Shown here one piece after another: positions 8,099-16,971 of a stretch of 64,000 bases of DNA (the first letter of the stretch is position 1; each line of letters starts with the position of its first letter). Origin of the DNA: 9FT-COMBO-48-23 sp964400675 (GTDB lineage: Bacteria; Chloroflexota; Dehalococcoidia; GIF9; UBA5629); NCBI GenBank assembly GCA_964400675.1, contig CAYNVO010000005.1, positions 1 to 64,000 of the forward strand. The letters are read 5' to 3'. The notes under the pieces were generated by a model that was given only the letters and a program-made list of their open reading frames with translations, was not told the origin of the DNA and made no database searches. The translations under genes and the position numbers were made by a program.

Positions 8099-9211
8099 AT
8101 GATTAAATCAAGACTGTGCGACCTGGTCGGAATCAAATATCCCATTATACAGGCCGGAATGGGCCCCTTCAGCAACAACAATCTCTGTGTGGCGGCGGCA
8201 AACGCAGGCGTCCTGGGGCTGCTTTCTACGAGCGGCGTTTTTAACAAAGATGATCAGCCATGGATTTACAACGACTTTGTGAGAACCGGAGAAGCTGACC
8301 CCGAAGACGATATGGCGACAGTCCTGGAAAAGGTGCTGAAACGGACATACAGACTGGTAAAAGATAAGGGCGGTATTTTCGGAATCAACGTGATGGTCTC
8401 AACGGAAGTTCTCCCGCATTCGCATGTCATGATTGATACGGCCATCAGGGTTTGCCAGGAGAACCCTGATATGAAGAGGCATTTCAAAGTGATATATACG
8501 TCTGCCGGCGACCCTCTTGGCTGGAAAGACAAAATAAAGGGAGCAGGATTTACCTGGATACATATTGTTCCATCCGTCAGGGCAGCTTTGCGCTGTAAGA
8601 AAGCTGGCGTCGATATAATAGCAGCTTCAGGCCATGAAGGCGGTTTCCATACCTCGTGGGAACCGGTACACTCGATGATTTTGCTTCCAGCCGTGGTGGA
8701 GGCGGTGTCCGACAACGATACGCTGGTTGTCGGTGCCGGTGGGTTCTGCGATGGCAAGACACTGGCGGCGGCGCTGGTCATGGGAGCAGATGGTGCACTG
8801 ATGGGAACCCGCTTTCTGGCAACACAGGAGAGCGATTTCCATCAGATCTGGAAAGAGGCGGTTGTGGAGGCTGGAGACAGGGCAACCCTGGTGGCGCGCG
8901 GCTTTGTGGGACCTGCCCGGTGGTTGAAAACACCCCGCAGCGTGGAACATGCTAAAAATACTCTACAGAAATCGCCCGGCGTTTTCCTGGGTGCTCCCGA
9001 TGATTACTCGACGATCGATATGTCTTTGATTCAGTATGAGATCGAATCCATAAAAGCTACCTTCGAAGGAAATAAGGAAAAGGCGATGATGGCTGCCGGC
9101 GAAGCGGCTCAGCGGATTGAAGACATGCCCAAAGTTAACGATATGGTGCAGGAAATCGTCAGGGAAACTGAAGCCATTCTGAGAGACATTCCCAAAAAGC
9201 TTCTGGCATGA
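8099..9211 (+). CDS. Nitronate monooxygenase/FabK-like FMN flavoprotein
   Basis: This TIM-barrel flavoprotein of about 370 residues belongs to the nitronate monooxygenase/enoyl-ACP reductase II family. Recognisable elements are YPIIQAGMG at the N-terminus, AASGHEGG (phosphate and active-site region), GAGGFCDGK and GADGALMGTRF, which together bind FMN. I chose the ATG at 8099 because GAGAGGAG lies seven bases upstream. A TTG at 8084 would start inside that site. It is about 50 residues longer than the FabK in the fatty acid cluster, with a helical C-terminal extension. It stands alone and ends in a good hairpin terminator. Oxidation of alkyl nitronates or reduction of an enoyl thioester are both possible. 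Confidence 0.8.
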   Translation: MIKSRLCDLVGIKYPIIQAGMGPFSNNNLCVAAANAGVLGLLSTSGVFNKDDQPWIYNDFVRTGEADPEDDMATVLEKVLKRTYRLVKDKGGIFGINVMVSTEVLPHSHVMIDTAIRVCQENPDMKRHFKVIYTSAGDPLGWKDKIKGAGFTWIHIVPSVRAALRCKKAGVDIIAASGHEGGFHTSWEPVHSMILLPAVVEAVSDNDTLVVGAGGFCDGKTLAAALVMGADGALMGTRFLATQESDFHQIWKEAVVEAGDRATLVARGFVGPARWLKTPRSVEHAKNTLQKSPGVFLGAPDDYSTIDMSLIQYEIESIKATFEGNKEKAMMAAGEAAQRIEDMPKVNDMVQEIVRETEAILRDIPKKLLA

Positions 9212-9233
9212 ACTATCAGTCCAAATTATTCTG

Positions 9234-9272
9234 AAAAGAAAAGCCGAGGCGAAAGCCATCGGTTTTTCTTTT
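9234..9272 (+). terminator. Hairpin terminator after the flavoprotein gene
   Basis: AAAAGAAAAGCCGA (9234-9247) pairs with TCGGTTTTTCTTTT (9259-9272) with one G-T wobble. An inner GGC-GAAA-GCC tetraloop hairpin caps the stem. The 3' arm supplies the T-rich tail. Confidence 0.65.
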
Positions 9273-9510
9273 CCCGGAACAACTATCTAGCAACCCATAT
9301 TCGCTGCTTTCCGGATTTCGATCACAAGTGCCACGTTCTGGTCACCCACGGCTGTTTCTATGGAAATAAGGACACCATAAAAGCAATACAATATAAAATA
9401 GGATCTTAATAAACACAACTTCCATCACTGCACATTTCGTCAATAAGTGCAATCTGATGGTTCTTCAATCTTTGAGCAAAGCTGAAGCAATATATTTCAT
9501 TGAATGTATT

Positions 9511-9521
9511 TGCTATATAAT
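9511..9521 (+). promoter_or_regulatory. Possible extended -10 promoter element
   Basis: TGCTATATAAT lies only about 11 bases before the ATG at 9532, which implies a very short or absent leader. I see no good -35 match, so this is tentative. Confidence 0.3.
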
Positions 9522-9531
9522 GTAAGGCAAC

Positions 9532-10071
9532 ATGGTAAAAATGCACCAGGATACAGCCTCCCAAATTAGGTCTTTTGTCTTACCTTTCACAGTATTGGTG
9601 GTTATCCCATTATTGGTCATTGTGTACACAAAAGGTTTTAGATTCGGTTGGGGGCTAGGATTACCTTGCGACGCACTTGTAGTTTGCATTGGGTTTATTA
9701 CCGTCATTGCCGGTTTATATTTGCTGATAGCTACTATTATGCTTTTTATGAAGATCGGCAAAGGGACCCTGGCTCCGTGGGCACCGACAAAGAAACTTGT
9801 GGTTATCGGGCCATATCGATACGTTCGAAATCCGATGATTTCAGGCGTGTTAATTGCGCTACTTGGAGAATCGATTGCGTTTGGCTCTATAGCAATATCT
9901 AGTTTGTTTATCTTGTTTTTTATCACTAATCATATTTATTTTATATTCTCGGAAGAACCGGGGTTACTTAAACGCTTTGGCGATGAATACCTTCGTTATA
10001 GGAATAATGTGCCTCGATGGATCCCGAGATTGAGCCCGTGGAAGAACAACAATAGTGATGAAGAAGGATAA
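9532..10071 (+). CDS. Isoprenylcysteine-type/phospholipid methyltransferase
   Basis: This 179-residue integral membrane protein of the isoprenylcysteine carboxyl methyltransferase/PEMT superfamily has about four hydrophobic segments (roughly residues 13-30, 44-72, 100-130). It carries the family signature GPYRYVRNPMISG near residue 85-100 and the C-terminal EEPGLLKRFGDEYLRY...PRWIP motif, which binds S-adenosylmethionine. Prokaryotic members methylate lipids or other small hydrophobic substrates. The true substrate here is unknown. An AAGG element lies before the ATG at 9532. A second ATG at 9541 is possible. The gene is monocistronic. Confidence 0.85.
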   Translation: MVKMHQDTASQIRSFVLPFTVLVVIPLLVIVYTKGFRFGWGLGLPCDALVVCIGFITVIAGLYLLIATIMLFMKIGKGTLAPWAPTKKLVVIGPYRYVRNPMISGVLIALLGESIAFGSIAISSLFILFFITNHIYFIFSEEPGLLKRFGDEYLRYRNNVPRWIPRLSPWKNNNSDEEG

Positions 10072-10297
10072 TTAAACATGCGGCTTCAACTACGAGCTTG
10101 TTGCCATGCAAAAGGTTGAACAATCAGTCATTTTGGTCAGTTCTTCCTTTGCTCCCAATAAATTTAGGACGCCACCAAATCCCGACTAACTCTACTTGGC
10201 CCTTCTCGTACTCGCTGGACATCTCACCAATCCTATGCAAAAATAAGGCGCGAGTCCTAAGGCTGCAAGAGAGTAACTCGAACTGGAGGATTCAGAG

Positions 10298-11392
10298 ATG
10301 AAAAATTTTTTAAAGCGCAGGTTATTCTTCCTTGGTGTTCTCCTTGCCGTACTCCTGAGTATCCTGTTCTCAGCGTGCAATACGAGTAACACTCCGCCTC
10401 AGCCCATCAAGTGGTGCATGGCGACAAGCTGGACCGAGGATAACCTTATTTACACAGAGGGTGCAGTGGCGGTATGCCAGAAGGTGGCAAAGCTTAGCGG
10501 TGGACGCCTCCTAATCGAGGCCTATCCCACAGATGAATTGACCAGCACGTTTGACGTTTTTGATATGGTGAGCCAGGGAAAGGTTGAATGTGGCCATTCA
10601 TGGCCTGGCTACTGGCGAGACAAGGAACCCAGCTTTGTACTTTTCAGCTCGGTCCCGAATATGATGACGATGCAGGAGTGGGCAGTCTGGCTGTATGGCC
10701 CTTCGCAGGGTATAGAATTATGGCGTGAATTGTATGCAAAATACAATGTCGTGCCGTTTCCAGGTGCATTAGACGGCCCGGAATTTGGATTTTTTACCAA
10801 CAGGCCTCTGCGCAGCGTTGATGATTTCAAGGGCATGAGATTGAGGACACCGGGAATGGGGGCAGATGTACTTAGGGAATTAGGGGCGACTCCGGTTATA
10901 CTGCCACAAGAGGAGATCGAAGAGGCATTGCAAAAGGGAGAAATAGACGGATTCGAGTTCGCAACCCCGGCACTGGACTGGAACCTGGGTTTCGATAGCT
11001 CCATAGCCCCATACGTTACACTGCCTGCCTGGCATCAGCCATCCTGCATGTATGATACCTTAGTCAACCAGGATGTCTGGAACAAATTGCCTGATGACCT
11101 CAAGGCTATTTTCGAATCGGCCTGTAAAGAAGTCGGGATGGTAGATTTCGTTGCCCGCATCGAGGGAGCAAACCCCGACTGTCTACAGAAATACGAACAA
11201 GGTGGCATACAAATATTTATCCTTGACGAACAAAGTATGGAGAAAATAACCGAAATAACAGATAGAATATGTGACAATTTAGCTGCAAACGACGCGTTTT
11301 TTGCTAAAGTCCTTAAATCTCAGAGAGATTTCCGTGCCAACTATCGCACATGGGAGAAATGGGGAGATTACCAGATTTACCCGTCAGAATAA
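10298..11392 (+). CDS. TRAP-type solute-binding lipoprotein (DctP family)
   Basis: This 364-residue protein has a lipoprotein signal peptide (lipobox FSAC, cysteine 27) followed by a DctP-type periplasmic binding fold. Clear family landmarks are GPEFGFFTNRPLRSVDDFKGMR around residue 155-175 (including the ligand-binding arginine region), the GATPV turn, and EIDGFEFATPALDW. TRAP transporters for carboxylates normally need DctQ and DctM membrane subunits, and neither is in the window, so this is an orphan binding protein. GGAGG lies ahead of the ATG. The flanks 10072-10297 and 11393-11594 hold no gene that I can support. Confidence 0.85.
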   Translation: MKNFLKRRLFFLGVLLAVLLSILFSACNTSNTPPQPIKWCMATSWTEDNLIYTEGAVAVCQKVAKLSGGRLLIEAYPTDELTSTFDVFDMVSQGKVECGHSWPGYWRDKEPSFVLFSSVPNMMTMQEWAVWLYGPSQGIELWRELYAKYNVVPFPGALDGPEFGFFTNRPLRSVDDFKGMRLRTPGMGADVLRELGATPVILPQEEIEEALQKGEIDGFEFATPALDWNLGFDSSIAPYVTLPAWHQPSCMYDTLVNQDVWNKLPDDLKAIFESACKEVGMVDFVARIEGANPDCLQKYEQGGIQIFILDEQSMEKITEITDRICDNLAANDAFFAKVLKSQRDFRANYRTWEKWGDYQIYPSE

Positions 11393-11594
11393 ATGCTGCA
11401 AATCATACATTTCATCGTTTTGTTTAGAAAGAAATAAGGAGCTGCTGTAGAGCCGGGATATGCTGTTTCTTACCAAACACGAGTTCGGAATCTGTCCAAT
11501 GCGGCCTACCATTCAAATCCTCATCTTCTGCTAACACCTTCAACTTCTACACCATAGCCGATTTCAGCCCGGACGGATGCCAACGAGCCTCAGG

Positions 11595-12836
11595 CTATGG
11601 AAACTTCCTAAAAACCAGGGTGCCGTTAACGCCGCCGAAACCGAAAGAGTTGGAAAGTGCTACCTCCACCACCGCCTTCCGCGCTTCGTTAGGCACATAA
11701 TCAAGGTCGCACTCGGGGTCAGGAAATTCAAGATTTATGGTCGGCGGAATTACTCCGGTAGTCATAGTATGGAGAGTAAATATGGCTTCAACAGCACCGG
11801 CAGCACCCCACATATGTCCGATAGACGACTTGTTTGAGCTGATAGCCAGATTCCTGGCATGCTCGCCGAATGCGCTTTTGATAGCTCTGGTCTCAGACAA
11901 GTCGCTAACAACCGTGGAGGTGCCGTGAGCATTTATATAATCGACTTCAGCAGGCTCTATTCCGGCATCTCTTAGTGCAAGCTTTATACATCTGGCCGGA
12001 CCTTCGCCGTCCGTTGACGGAGACGTATAATGGAAGGCATCGCAATTATTCCCAAACCCTATCACCTCTCCGTAAATCTTAGCACCCCTTTCCAGAGCTA
12101 CTTCCAGAGCCTCCAGTACCACCACCCCACTTCCCTCACTCGTAATTAACCCATCCCTGTCGCCATCGAAAGGGCGGCTTGCCTTCTCAGGTTCACTATT
12201 TCTCCTGGAAGTTAAAGCGCCGAGAATGTCCAGAGAAGCTATCATCGATGCCGTAATCGAAGCTTCGGCGCCGCCCGCTAGCATTATGTCAGCTTCTCCT
12301 TGCTGAATACACCTGAAAGCCAGCCCTATGGCATTAGTTCCGGAGGCACAAGCTTCCATGACAAGGTGGTGAGGTCCCCTGACTCCATACTTTATAGCTA
12401 TAACCCCGGCCGACGAATTGGCTGTGGCATTCAGTATTAAAAATGGTGGCACCTTACCTAGTTCTCCTTTAACTACGAACCTACTCGCGGATTCGAAGCT
12501 GGTCCAGCCGCCAACAGCCGTTCCCATAATTACGCCAACCCTGTCCTCATTATCTGCATTCACCTTTAGTCCAGAATCCTCCACAGCTATTATCGCCGCC
12601 GCCATCGCGTACTGGATAAAAGGGTCGAATCGCCTTATAAACTTGCTATCCAGAAAGTCCTGCGGCTGAAAGTCCTTTAACTCGCCAGCCACCTGACATT
12701 TAAGTTGCCTGGCATCGAACCGGGTAATTGGGCCGATACCTGATTTTCCCTGGCACAGGGCCGTCCAGCTTTTTTCCACCCCCACACCCAACGGCGTAAT
12801 CATTCCTGCGCCAGTCACCACAACTCGCCGTTTCAA
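11595..12836 (-). CDS. fabF: 3-oxoacyl-ACP synthase II (first FabF paralogue)
   Basis: This 413-residue condensing enzyme elongates acyl-ACP with malonyl-ACP. The Cys-His-His triad is present: nucleophile in EACASGTNA, first histidine in NAHGTS, second in SIGHMWGAAG. The N-terminus KRRVVVTGAGMITPLG is typical of KAS II. Translation probably starts at TTG (12836) with AAGGAGGG six bases upstream, overlapping the plsX stop. It is the last gene of the fatty acid operon and one of two fabF copies there. The two copies differ clearly in sequence, so they may have different chain-length preferences. Confidence 0.92.
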   Translation of the reverse strand: MKRRVVVTGAGMITPLGVGVEKSWTALCQGKSGIGPITRFDARQLKCQVAGELKDFQPQDFLDSKFIRRFDPFIQYAMAAAIIAVEDSGLKVNADNEDRVGVIMGTAVGGWTSFESASRFVVKGELGKVPPFLILNATANSSAGVIAIKYGVRGPHHLVMEACASGTNAIGLAFRCIQQGEADIMLAGGAEASITASMIASLDILGALTSRRNSEPEKASRPFDGDRDGLITSEGSGVVVLEALEVALERGAKIYGEVIGFGNNCDAFHYTSPSTDGEGPARCIKLALRDAGIEPAEVDYINAHGTSTVVSDLSETRAIKSAFGEHARNLAISSNKSSIGHMWGAAGAVEAIFTLHTMTTGVIPPTINLEFPDPECDLDYVPNEARKAVVEVALSNSFGFGGVNGTLVFRKFP

Positions 12837-13822
12837 CGCATTCCCTCCTTAATTACTTTAACCACACCTGTCTGCGCAGCCCTATGAGCTAAATGAATAG
12901 CATTTTTGATGGCTTTAGCCTGACTGCGGCCATGAGCAACGATGATATTACCATCTATCCCCAGCAGGCAGGCACCACCATATCCTTTATAGTCCATTCG
13001 CTCTACCATACAGGCTAACTTAGAGTAATGAACCAGAGCAATGCCCCGAAGTTCAGTGCTAATTTTGAAAGCCTGCTCTGCGCTCATAAGATTCTGGAAG
13101 ATATCACCCAACCCCTCTATCGTTTTGAGTACTACATTCCCGGTAAAGCCATCGGTAACAATAACGTCGGCTTTTCCCATTAGAATATCCTGTCCTCCTA
13201 CACTGCCTACGAAATTCAGGTCGGTCTTTTCCAAAAGCTCGTAGCTCTCCTTAGCCAAAATATTAGCCTCAATCCTGTCGTCGCTACCGTTGAGCAAACC
13301 AACTCGCGGTGACTCAATGCCGAGAACGCTTTTAGCAAAAAAGTCCCCAAGCTGAGCGAACTGGACCAGGAATTCCGGGCGACAGTCCACATTAGCCCCG
13401 ACATCGATAAGCAGCGCCGTACTGGCAGCATCTATGGGGAACACGCCGCAAAGTGCCGGACGCTGTACACCTTCTATTCTCGCCAGGTTCAGAAATGCCG
13501 CTCCCACCACCGCTCCCGTATTGCCCGCAGAAATAAAAGCTGAGGCAAGTCCGTCTCGCACCAGCCTTGTCCCCACCACTATTGATGAATTCGGTTTACC
13601 GCGGACCGCCTGAACTGGAGACTCGTTACAGCCGATAACCTCGGTCGCCTCAACTATAGTGAGGCTCGGCTCCGCTGCATAGCGCCTGACCAGCATCTCG
13701 AGCGGGGCTCTTCTTCCCACAAGAGCAACGTCAACCCCATATTCCTCGACTGCGGCTGCGGCTCCTTTGACTACTTCCTGTGGAGCATAATCCCCACCAG
13801 CGGCATCCACGGCAATTATCAT
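12833..13822 (-). CDS. plsX: Phosphate acyltransferase PlsX
   Basis: At 329 residues this matches PlsX, which makes acyl-phosphate from acyl-ACP as the first step toward phosphatidic acid with PlsY/PlsC. The N-terminus IAVDAAGGDYAP is the family hallmark (usually AxDxMGGDxAP). NTGAVVGAA and VTDGFTGNVVLK are further conserved blocks. It sits between the crotonase and fabF1 genes with a 4-base overlap into fabF1. This links acyl-chain production to phospholipid synthesis. Confidence 0.93.
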   Translation of the reverse strand: MIIAVDAAGGDYAPQEVVKGAAAAVEEYGVDVALVGRRAPLEMLVRRYAAEPSLTIVEATEVIGCNESPVQAVRGKPNSSIVVGTRLVRDGLASAFISAGNTGAVVGAAFLNLARIEGVQRPALCGVFPIDAASTALLIDVGANVDCRPEFLVQFAQLGDFFAKSVLGIESPRVGLLNGSDDRIEANILAKESYELLEKTDLNFVGSVGGQDILMGKADVIVTDGFTGNVVLKTIEGLGDIFQNLMSAEQAFKISTELRGIALVHYSKLACMVERMDYKGYGGACLLGIDGNIIVAHGRSQAKAIKNAIHLAHRAAQTGVVKVIKEGMR

Positions 13823-13836
13823 CTGGATATCAAGCC

Positions 13837-14607
13837 CTATTTCCCTCTAAAAACGGGCGACCGCTTCTCAATAAAAGCTTTGCAGCCTTTGTCAAAATCA
13901 TCGGTGGTCACCAGGAAATCGTTCAACGTTCTCTCCAAATCCAACCCATCTTCCAGGGAAACACCCATCCCTTGAATCATAGCCTGCTTTGCTGCCCTTA
14001 CTGCTAACGGCGCCCGCAGGCAGAGCGTCTCAGCCATCTGTTTAGCAGTCGGCATAAGCTCAGCAAAAGGTACGACCCTGTTGATCAATCCTATTCTATA
14101 GGCTTCCTGGGCACTGATAGGTTTTCCAGTAAGTAAGAGTTCAGCAGCTCTGGCTGAAGCTATAGTCCGAGGCAAACGTTGCGTTCCTCCCCAGCCCGGG
14201 ATGAGCCCAAGCGTAACTTCTGGAGTTCCGAAGATGGCTTTTTCCGAAGCTATCCTCAGGTCACAGAACAGTGCTATCTCCAGACCTCCGCCGAGAGCAG
14301 CACCGTTTACAGCCGCAATCATCGGTTTCCACAGGTTAAGTCCGCGCATTAAATTCAGCGGCCCCACATTCGGCTGCCCCTTAAATTTTTTCAACTCAGG
14401 CAGCATCTTACCTATATCAGCACCGACTGAAAAAGCCCTGACGCCTGTGCCAGTAATGATGCCAACCCACAAGCTATCATCGTCCCTGAAATCTACCAGC
14501 GCCCTGTTCAATTCCTCAGCGGTTTTTGGGTCGATGGCATTCAAAGCCTCAGGACGATTCAAGGTAAAAACAGCAATCTTGCCTTCTTTTATGTAATCTA
14601 TTGTCAT
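13837..14607 (-). CDS. Enoyl-CoA hydratase/isomerase (crotonase) in the fatty acid operon
   Basis: This 256-residue crotonase-fold protein has both catalytic glutamates in the expected places, in GGGLEIA and TPEVTLG, together with the IPGWGGTQRLPR block. This argues for a true hydratase. It would normally act on CoA esters, yet it lies between fabD and plsX in a biosynthetic operon where no fabZ/fabA or fabG is seen. It may serve as the dehydratase of the cycle, or it may be a degradative enzyme carried along. That assignment is inference. The gap to plsX is 14 bases. Confidence 0.88.
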   Translation of the reverse strand: MTIDYIKEGKIAVFTLNRPEALNAIDPKTAEELNRALVDFRDDDSLWVGIITGTGVRAFSVGADIGKMLPELKKFKGQPNVGPLNLMRGLNLWKPMIAAVNGAALGGGLEIALFCDLRIASEKAIFGTPEVTLGLIPGWGGTQRLPRTIASARAAELLLTGKPISAQEAYRIGLINRVVPFAELMPTAKQMAETLCLRAPLAVRAAKQAMIQGMGVSLEDGLDLERTLNDFLVTTDDFDKGCKAFIEKRSPVFRGK

Positions 14608-14614
14608 AACCGTA

Positions 14615-15628
14615 CTAATTTTTTTGAGATAATTTTTTAGATTGTATTGCCTTTTCGACGAGACCCCTTACCCACTCCCTCCTGTGCTCGGTCCATAACT
14701 TCTCAACCTGATTATCAACATCTGCATCGCCGATATTGATAACCTGCACTGCGGGATTTATACGCTTGATTAAACCAGCAAGCACCTGCCCATGCCCTAT
14801 CTCGATGAAGGTGGTTACGTCGCCGGCTATCATGTTTTCAACTGATTGCTGCCACCGGACACAATGTATGAGCTGGTCGACCAGTTCCCGTTTTATGGCT
14901 TGAGCATCGACCAGCATCTGTGCAGTGACATTAGCCATCACCGGAAACAAAGGCTCGTGAAAAGTAAATTCCGAGATTGCGCTTTTTAAGCCTTCGCATG
15001 CCGATTGCATCAACTGAGAATGGAAAGCCCCGCTTACCTTCAGTGGAATTATACGACGAGCACCCTTTTCCCCTGCCAGGCGGTTGAACTCAACCAGCTT
15101 CTCTTCAGCACCACTGACCACAATCTGCCCGGGACAGTTGATATTAGAAATCTCGGTGCCTGCGGAAAAACAGATGTCTCTGATAATTTCCTCATCAAAA
15201 CCCAGCACGGCAACCATGCCACCGGGTCTCGCCCGACCAGCCTCGTGCATCAGACGACCTCTCTCGCGAACCAGGCGCACCGCCTCAGATAAACTCAGCA
15301 CTCCGGCAACAACCAGAACGGTATATTCACCCAGACTGTGACCGGAAACAACATCAGGAAAAGGTAAGCTGCCACCGCTGACCTCTTCGGCTGCCTTCAA
15401 GCAAGCGATGCTGACAGTCAGCACTGCCGGCTGAACATTTATAGTCTGCGTTAGCTCGCCTTCCGGTCCCTCAAAGCACAGGCGAGACAGGGAAAAACCT
15501 AACGCAGTATCCACCTCATCGAAAACGTCTTTTGCCGATGCGTATTTTCTATATAAGTCCAAACCCATCCCCACTGCTTGAGACCCCTGCCCCGGAAAAA
15601 CGTAAGCTAGTTTTGCCTTTTTGACCAA
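14615..15628 (-). CDS. fabD: Malonyl-CoA:ACP transacylase
   Basis: This protein of about 337 residues carries the FabD signature blocks: AYVFPGQGSQAVGMG at the N-terminus, the nucleophile serine in GHSLGEY, the substrate-binding arginine in RLVRERGRLM, and the catalytic histidine in VSGAFHSQLM. It loads malonate onto ACP. I place the start at TTG (15628) because AAAGGAT precedes it and the distance to fabK is then 4 bases. A longer reading to 15664 would overlap fabK. The C-terminal 30 residues are longer than in the Escherichia coli enzyme and are charged. Confidence 0.92.
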   Translation of the reverse strand: MVKKAKLAYVFPGQGSQAVGMGLDLYRKYASAKDVFDEVDTALGFSLSRLCFEGPEGELTQTINVQPAVLTVSIACLKAAEEVSGGSLPFPDVVSGHSLGEYTVLVVAGVLSLSEAVRLVRERGRLMHEAGRARPGGMVAVLGFDEEIIRDICFSAGTEISNINCPGQIVVSGAEEKLVEFNRLAGEKGARRIIPLKVSGAFHSQLMQSACEGLKSAISEFTFHEPLFPVMANVTAQMLVDAQAIKRELVDQLIHCVRWQQSVENMIAGDVTTFIEIGHGQVLAGLIKRINPAVQVINIGDADVDNQVEKLWTEHRREWVRGLVEKAIQSKKLSQKN

Positions 15629-15632
15629 ATTC

Positions 15633-16586
15633 TTATCCTTTCGCCTGGAGCTTGCCCAGAGCACCGAGCACTTGCTGCGCTTCGGTCATGATATCCTGGA
15701 TAATAGCTTTGACCGGTTTTACCTCTCTTATCAGCCCGGCTATCTGCCCCGCCATAAGCGAACCTCCCTCAATGTCCCCCTGGATGATTCCCGCAGACAA
15801 TCTCCCTTTACCAAGCTCCTCCAATTCCTCTTTAGGTGCTCCGGACTTTTCCAGAACCGCAAACTGGTGCGTCAACTTATTCTCCAGGCAGCGCACAGGA
15901 TGCCCGGTTGACTCTCCGGTTACCACAGTGGCACGATCCTGGGCTTCGATAATTCGCTTCTTGAACTTAGGATGAGCGATGCATTCCTCAGAGCAGATAA
16001 AACGCGTGCCCATCTGTATTCCCTGAGCACCAAGAGCCAGAGCGGCTATCAGCCCCCGACCGTCGGCGATCCCGCCAGCGGCTATCACGGGCACTTTCAC
16101 ACTGCTGACCACCTGAGGCACCAGAGCCATGGTGGTAATCTCGCCGACATGTCCCCCCGATTCCATGCCCTCAGCGATAATGGCATCGGCGCCAAGCCTC
16201 TCCAGTCGCCGCGCCAGAGCCACGCTGGAAACAACGGGCATGACCTTGAAACCGGCTCCTTTCAGTCCGGGCAGATAGGTGCCGGGGTTGCCGCCGCCAA
16301 ACGTGACAATGCCCACCTTCTCAGACAAAATAAGCTCCAGATTATCCTTGAGAAACGGCGACATCATCATGATATTGACAGCAAATGGCTTGCCAGTACG
16401 TTCCCTGGTCTGCCTGATCTGGTCCTTCAGCCATTCTGTGGGAGCGTCGCCGCTGCCGATTACCCCCAGACCGCCGGCATTCGATACCGCTGACACTAAC
16501 TCGAATGTTCCAAGCCATGCCATCCCACCCTGAATAATGGGATAGTCGATGTCGAGCAAATCACAAACGGCAAAATTACACAGCAT
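15633..16586 (-). CDS. fabK: Enoyl-ACP reductase II (FabK-like flavoprotein)
   Basis: This FMN-dependent TIM-barrel protein of about 317 residues starts MLCNFAVCDLLDIDYPIIQGG. FabK reduces the enoyl-ACP double bond with NAD(P)H. Family blocks are YPIIQGGMAW, GVIGSGDAP, AEGMESGGHVGE, AAGGIADGRG and GAQGIQMGTRF. The length fits FabK, and the gene is embedded among acpS, fabD and fabF, which favours FabK over nitronate monooxygenase. I chose the ATG at 16586, which overlaps the end of acpS by 11 bases. The longer frame to 16685 adds 33 residues that do not match the family. Confidence 0.88.
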   Translation of the reverse strand: MLCNFAVCDLLDIDYPIIQGGMAWLGTFELVSAVSNAGGLGVIGSGDAPTEWLKDQIRQTRERTGKPFAVNIMMMSPFLKDNLELILSEKVGIVTFGGGNPGTYLPGLKGAGFKVMPVVSSVALARRLERLGADAIIAEGMESGGHVGEITTMALVPQVVSSVKVPVIAAGGIADGRGLIAALALGAQGIQMGTRFICSEECIAHPKFKKRIIEAQDRATVVTGESTGHPVRCLENKLTHQFAVLEKSGAPKEELEELGKGRLSAGIIQGDIEGGSLMAGQIAGLIREVKPVKAIIQDIMTEAQQVLGALGKLQAKG

Positions 16587-16971
16587 GACCGGCCACAAAA
16601 GCAACAGCGTATTCTCTACTATGAGACATGCTGATAGAGAACCGGGCAATGCCGATTTCCCTGCTTCTCTCAAGTGCACGCCCATAAAGTCTAATCAAAG
16701 GAGCACCGTTCTCATTCGTAAGAATCTCAATATCTCTCCAATTCACGCCTTTGACACCGGTTCCAAGCGCTTTCACTACAGCTTCCTTGGCGGCAAAGCG
16801 GACAGCCAGACTTGAGACATTACGATGACCTTCCAGTTCTGCACTAGTGTAAATGCGATTGAGAAAAGTATCCCGCCACTCCGATATGGCACGGTCGATA
16901 CGCCCTATCTCGATGATATCAACGCCGATAGCAGCAACCAACGCCGGTACGGTTTCCATTTTACTGTCCAT
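16576..16971 (-). CDS. acpS: Holo-ACP synthase
   Basis: This protein of about 131 residues transfers 4'-phosphopantetheine from CoA to ACP. It shows GVDIIEIGRI at the N-terminus (Mg-binding Asp), the RFAAKEAVVKALGTG block with the catalytic glutamate, and SISMSHSREYAVAFV near the C-terminus. The exact start is uncertain. ATGs at 16974, 16971 and 16959 are all plausible and all lie at or beyond the overlap with the end of fabF. The short coupled overlaps on both sides support one transcript. Confidence 0.9.
   Translation of the reverse strand: MDSKMETVPALVAAIGVDIIEIGRIDRAISEWRDTFLNRIYTSAELEGHRNVSSLAVRFAAKEAVVKALGTGVKGVNWRDIEILTNENGAPLIRLYGRALERSREIGIARFSISMSHSREYAVAFVAGHAV

Larger units (their letters stand above)
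9212..9531. other. Intergenic region with terminator; otherwise nothing clear
   Basis: This 320-base stretch contains the terminator at 9234-9272 and the short leader of the methyltransferase gene. A short frame rich in Cys and His between about 9285 and 9410 lacks a start and is not convincing. Confidence 0.45.

Noticed and set aside
9285..9410. Cys/His-rich open stretch that might be a transposase remnant
   Set aside because: It has no start codon, too few residues and no family match that I could name.
11393..11594. Possible tRNA or gene remnant between the TRAP protein and fabF
   Set aside because: A CATTCAAATCC segment recalls a tRNA T-loop, but no cloverleaf arms or CCA end could be fitted.
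16587..16685. Longer N-terminus for FabK
   Set aside because: The added residues do not match the family and would extend far into acpS. The start at 16586 gives the usual FabK length.
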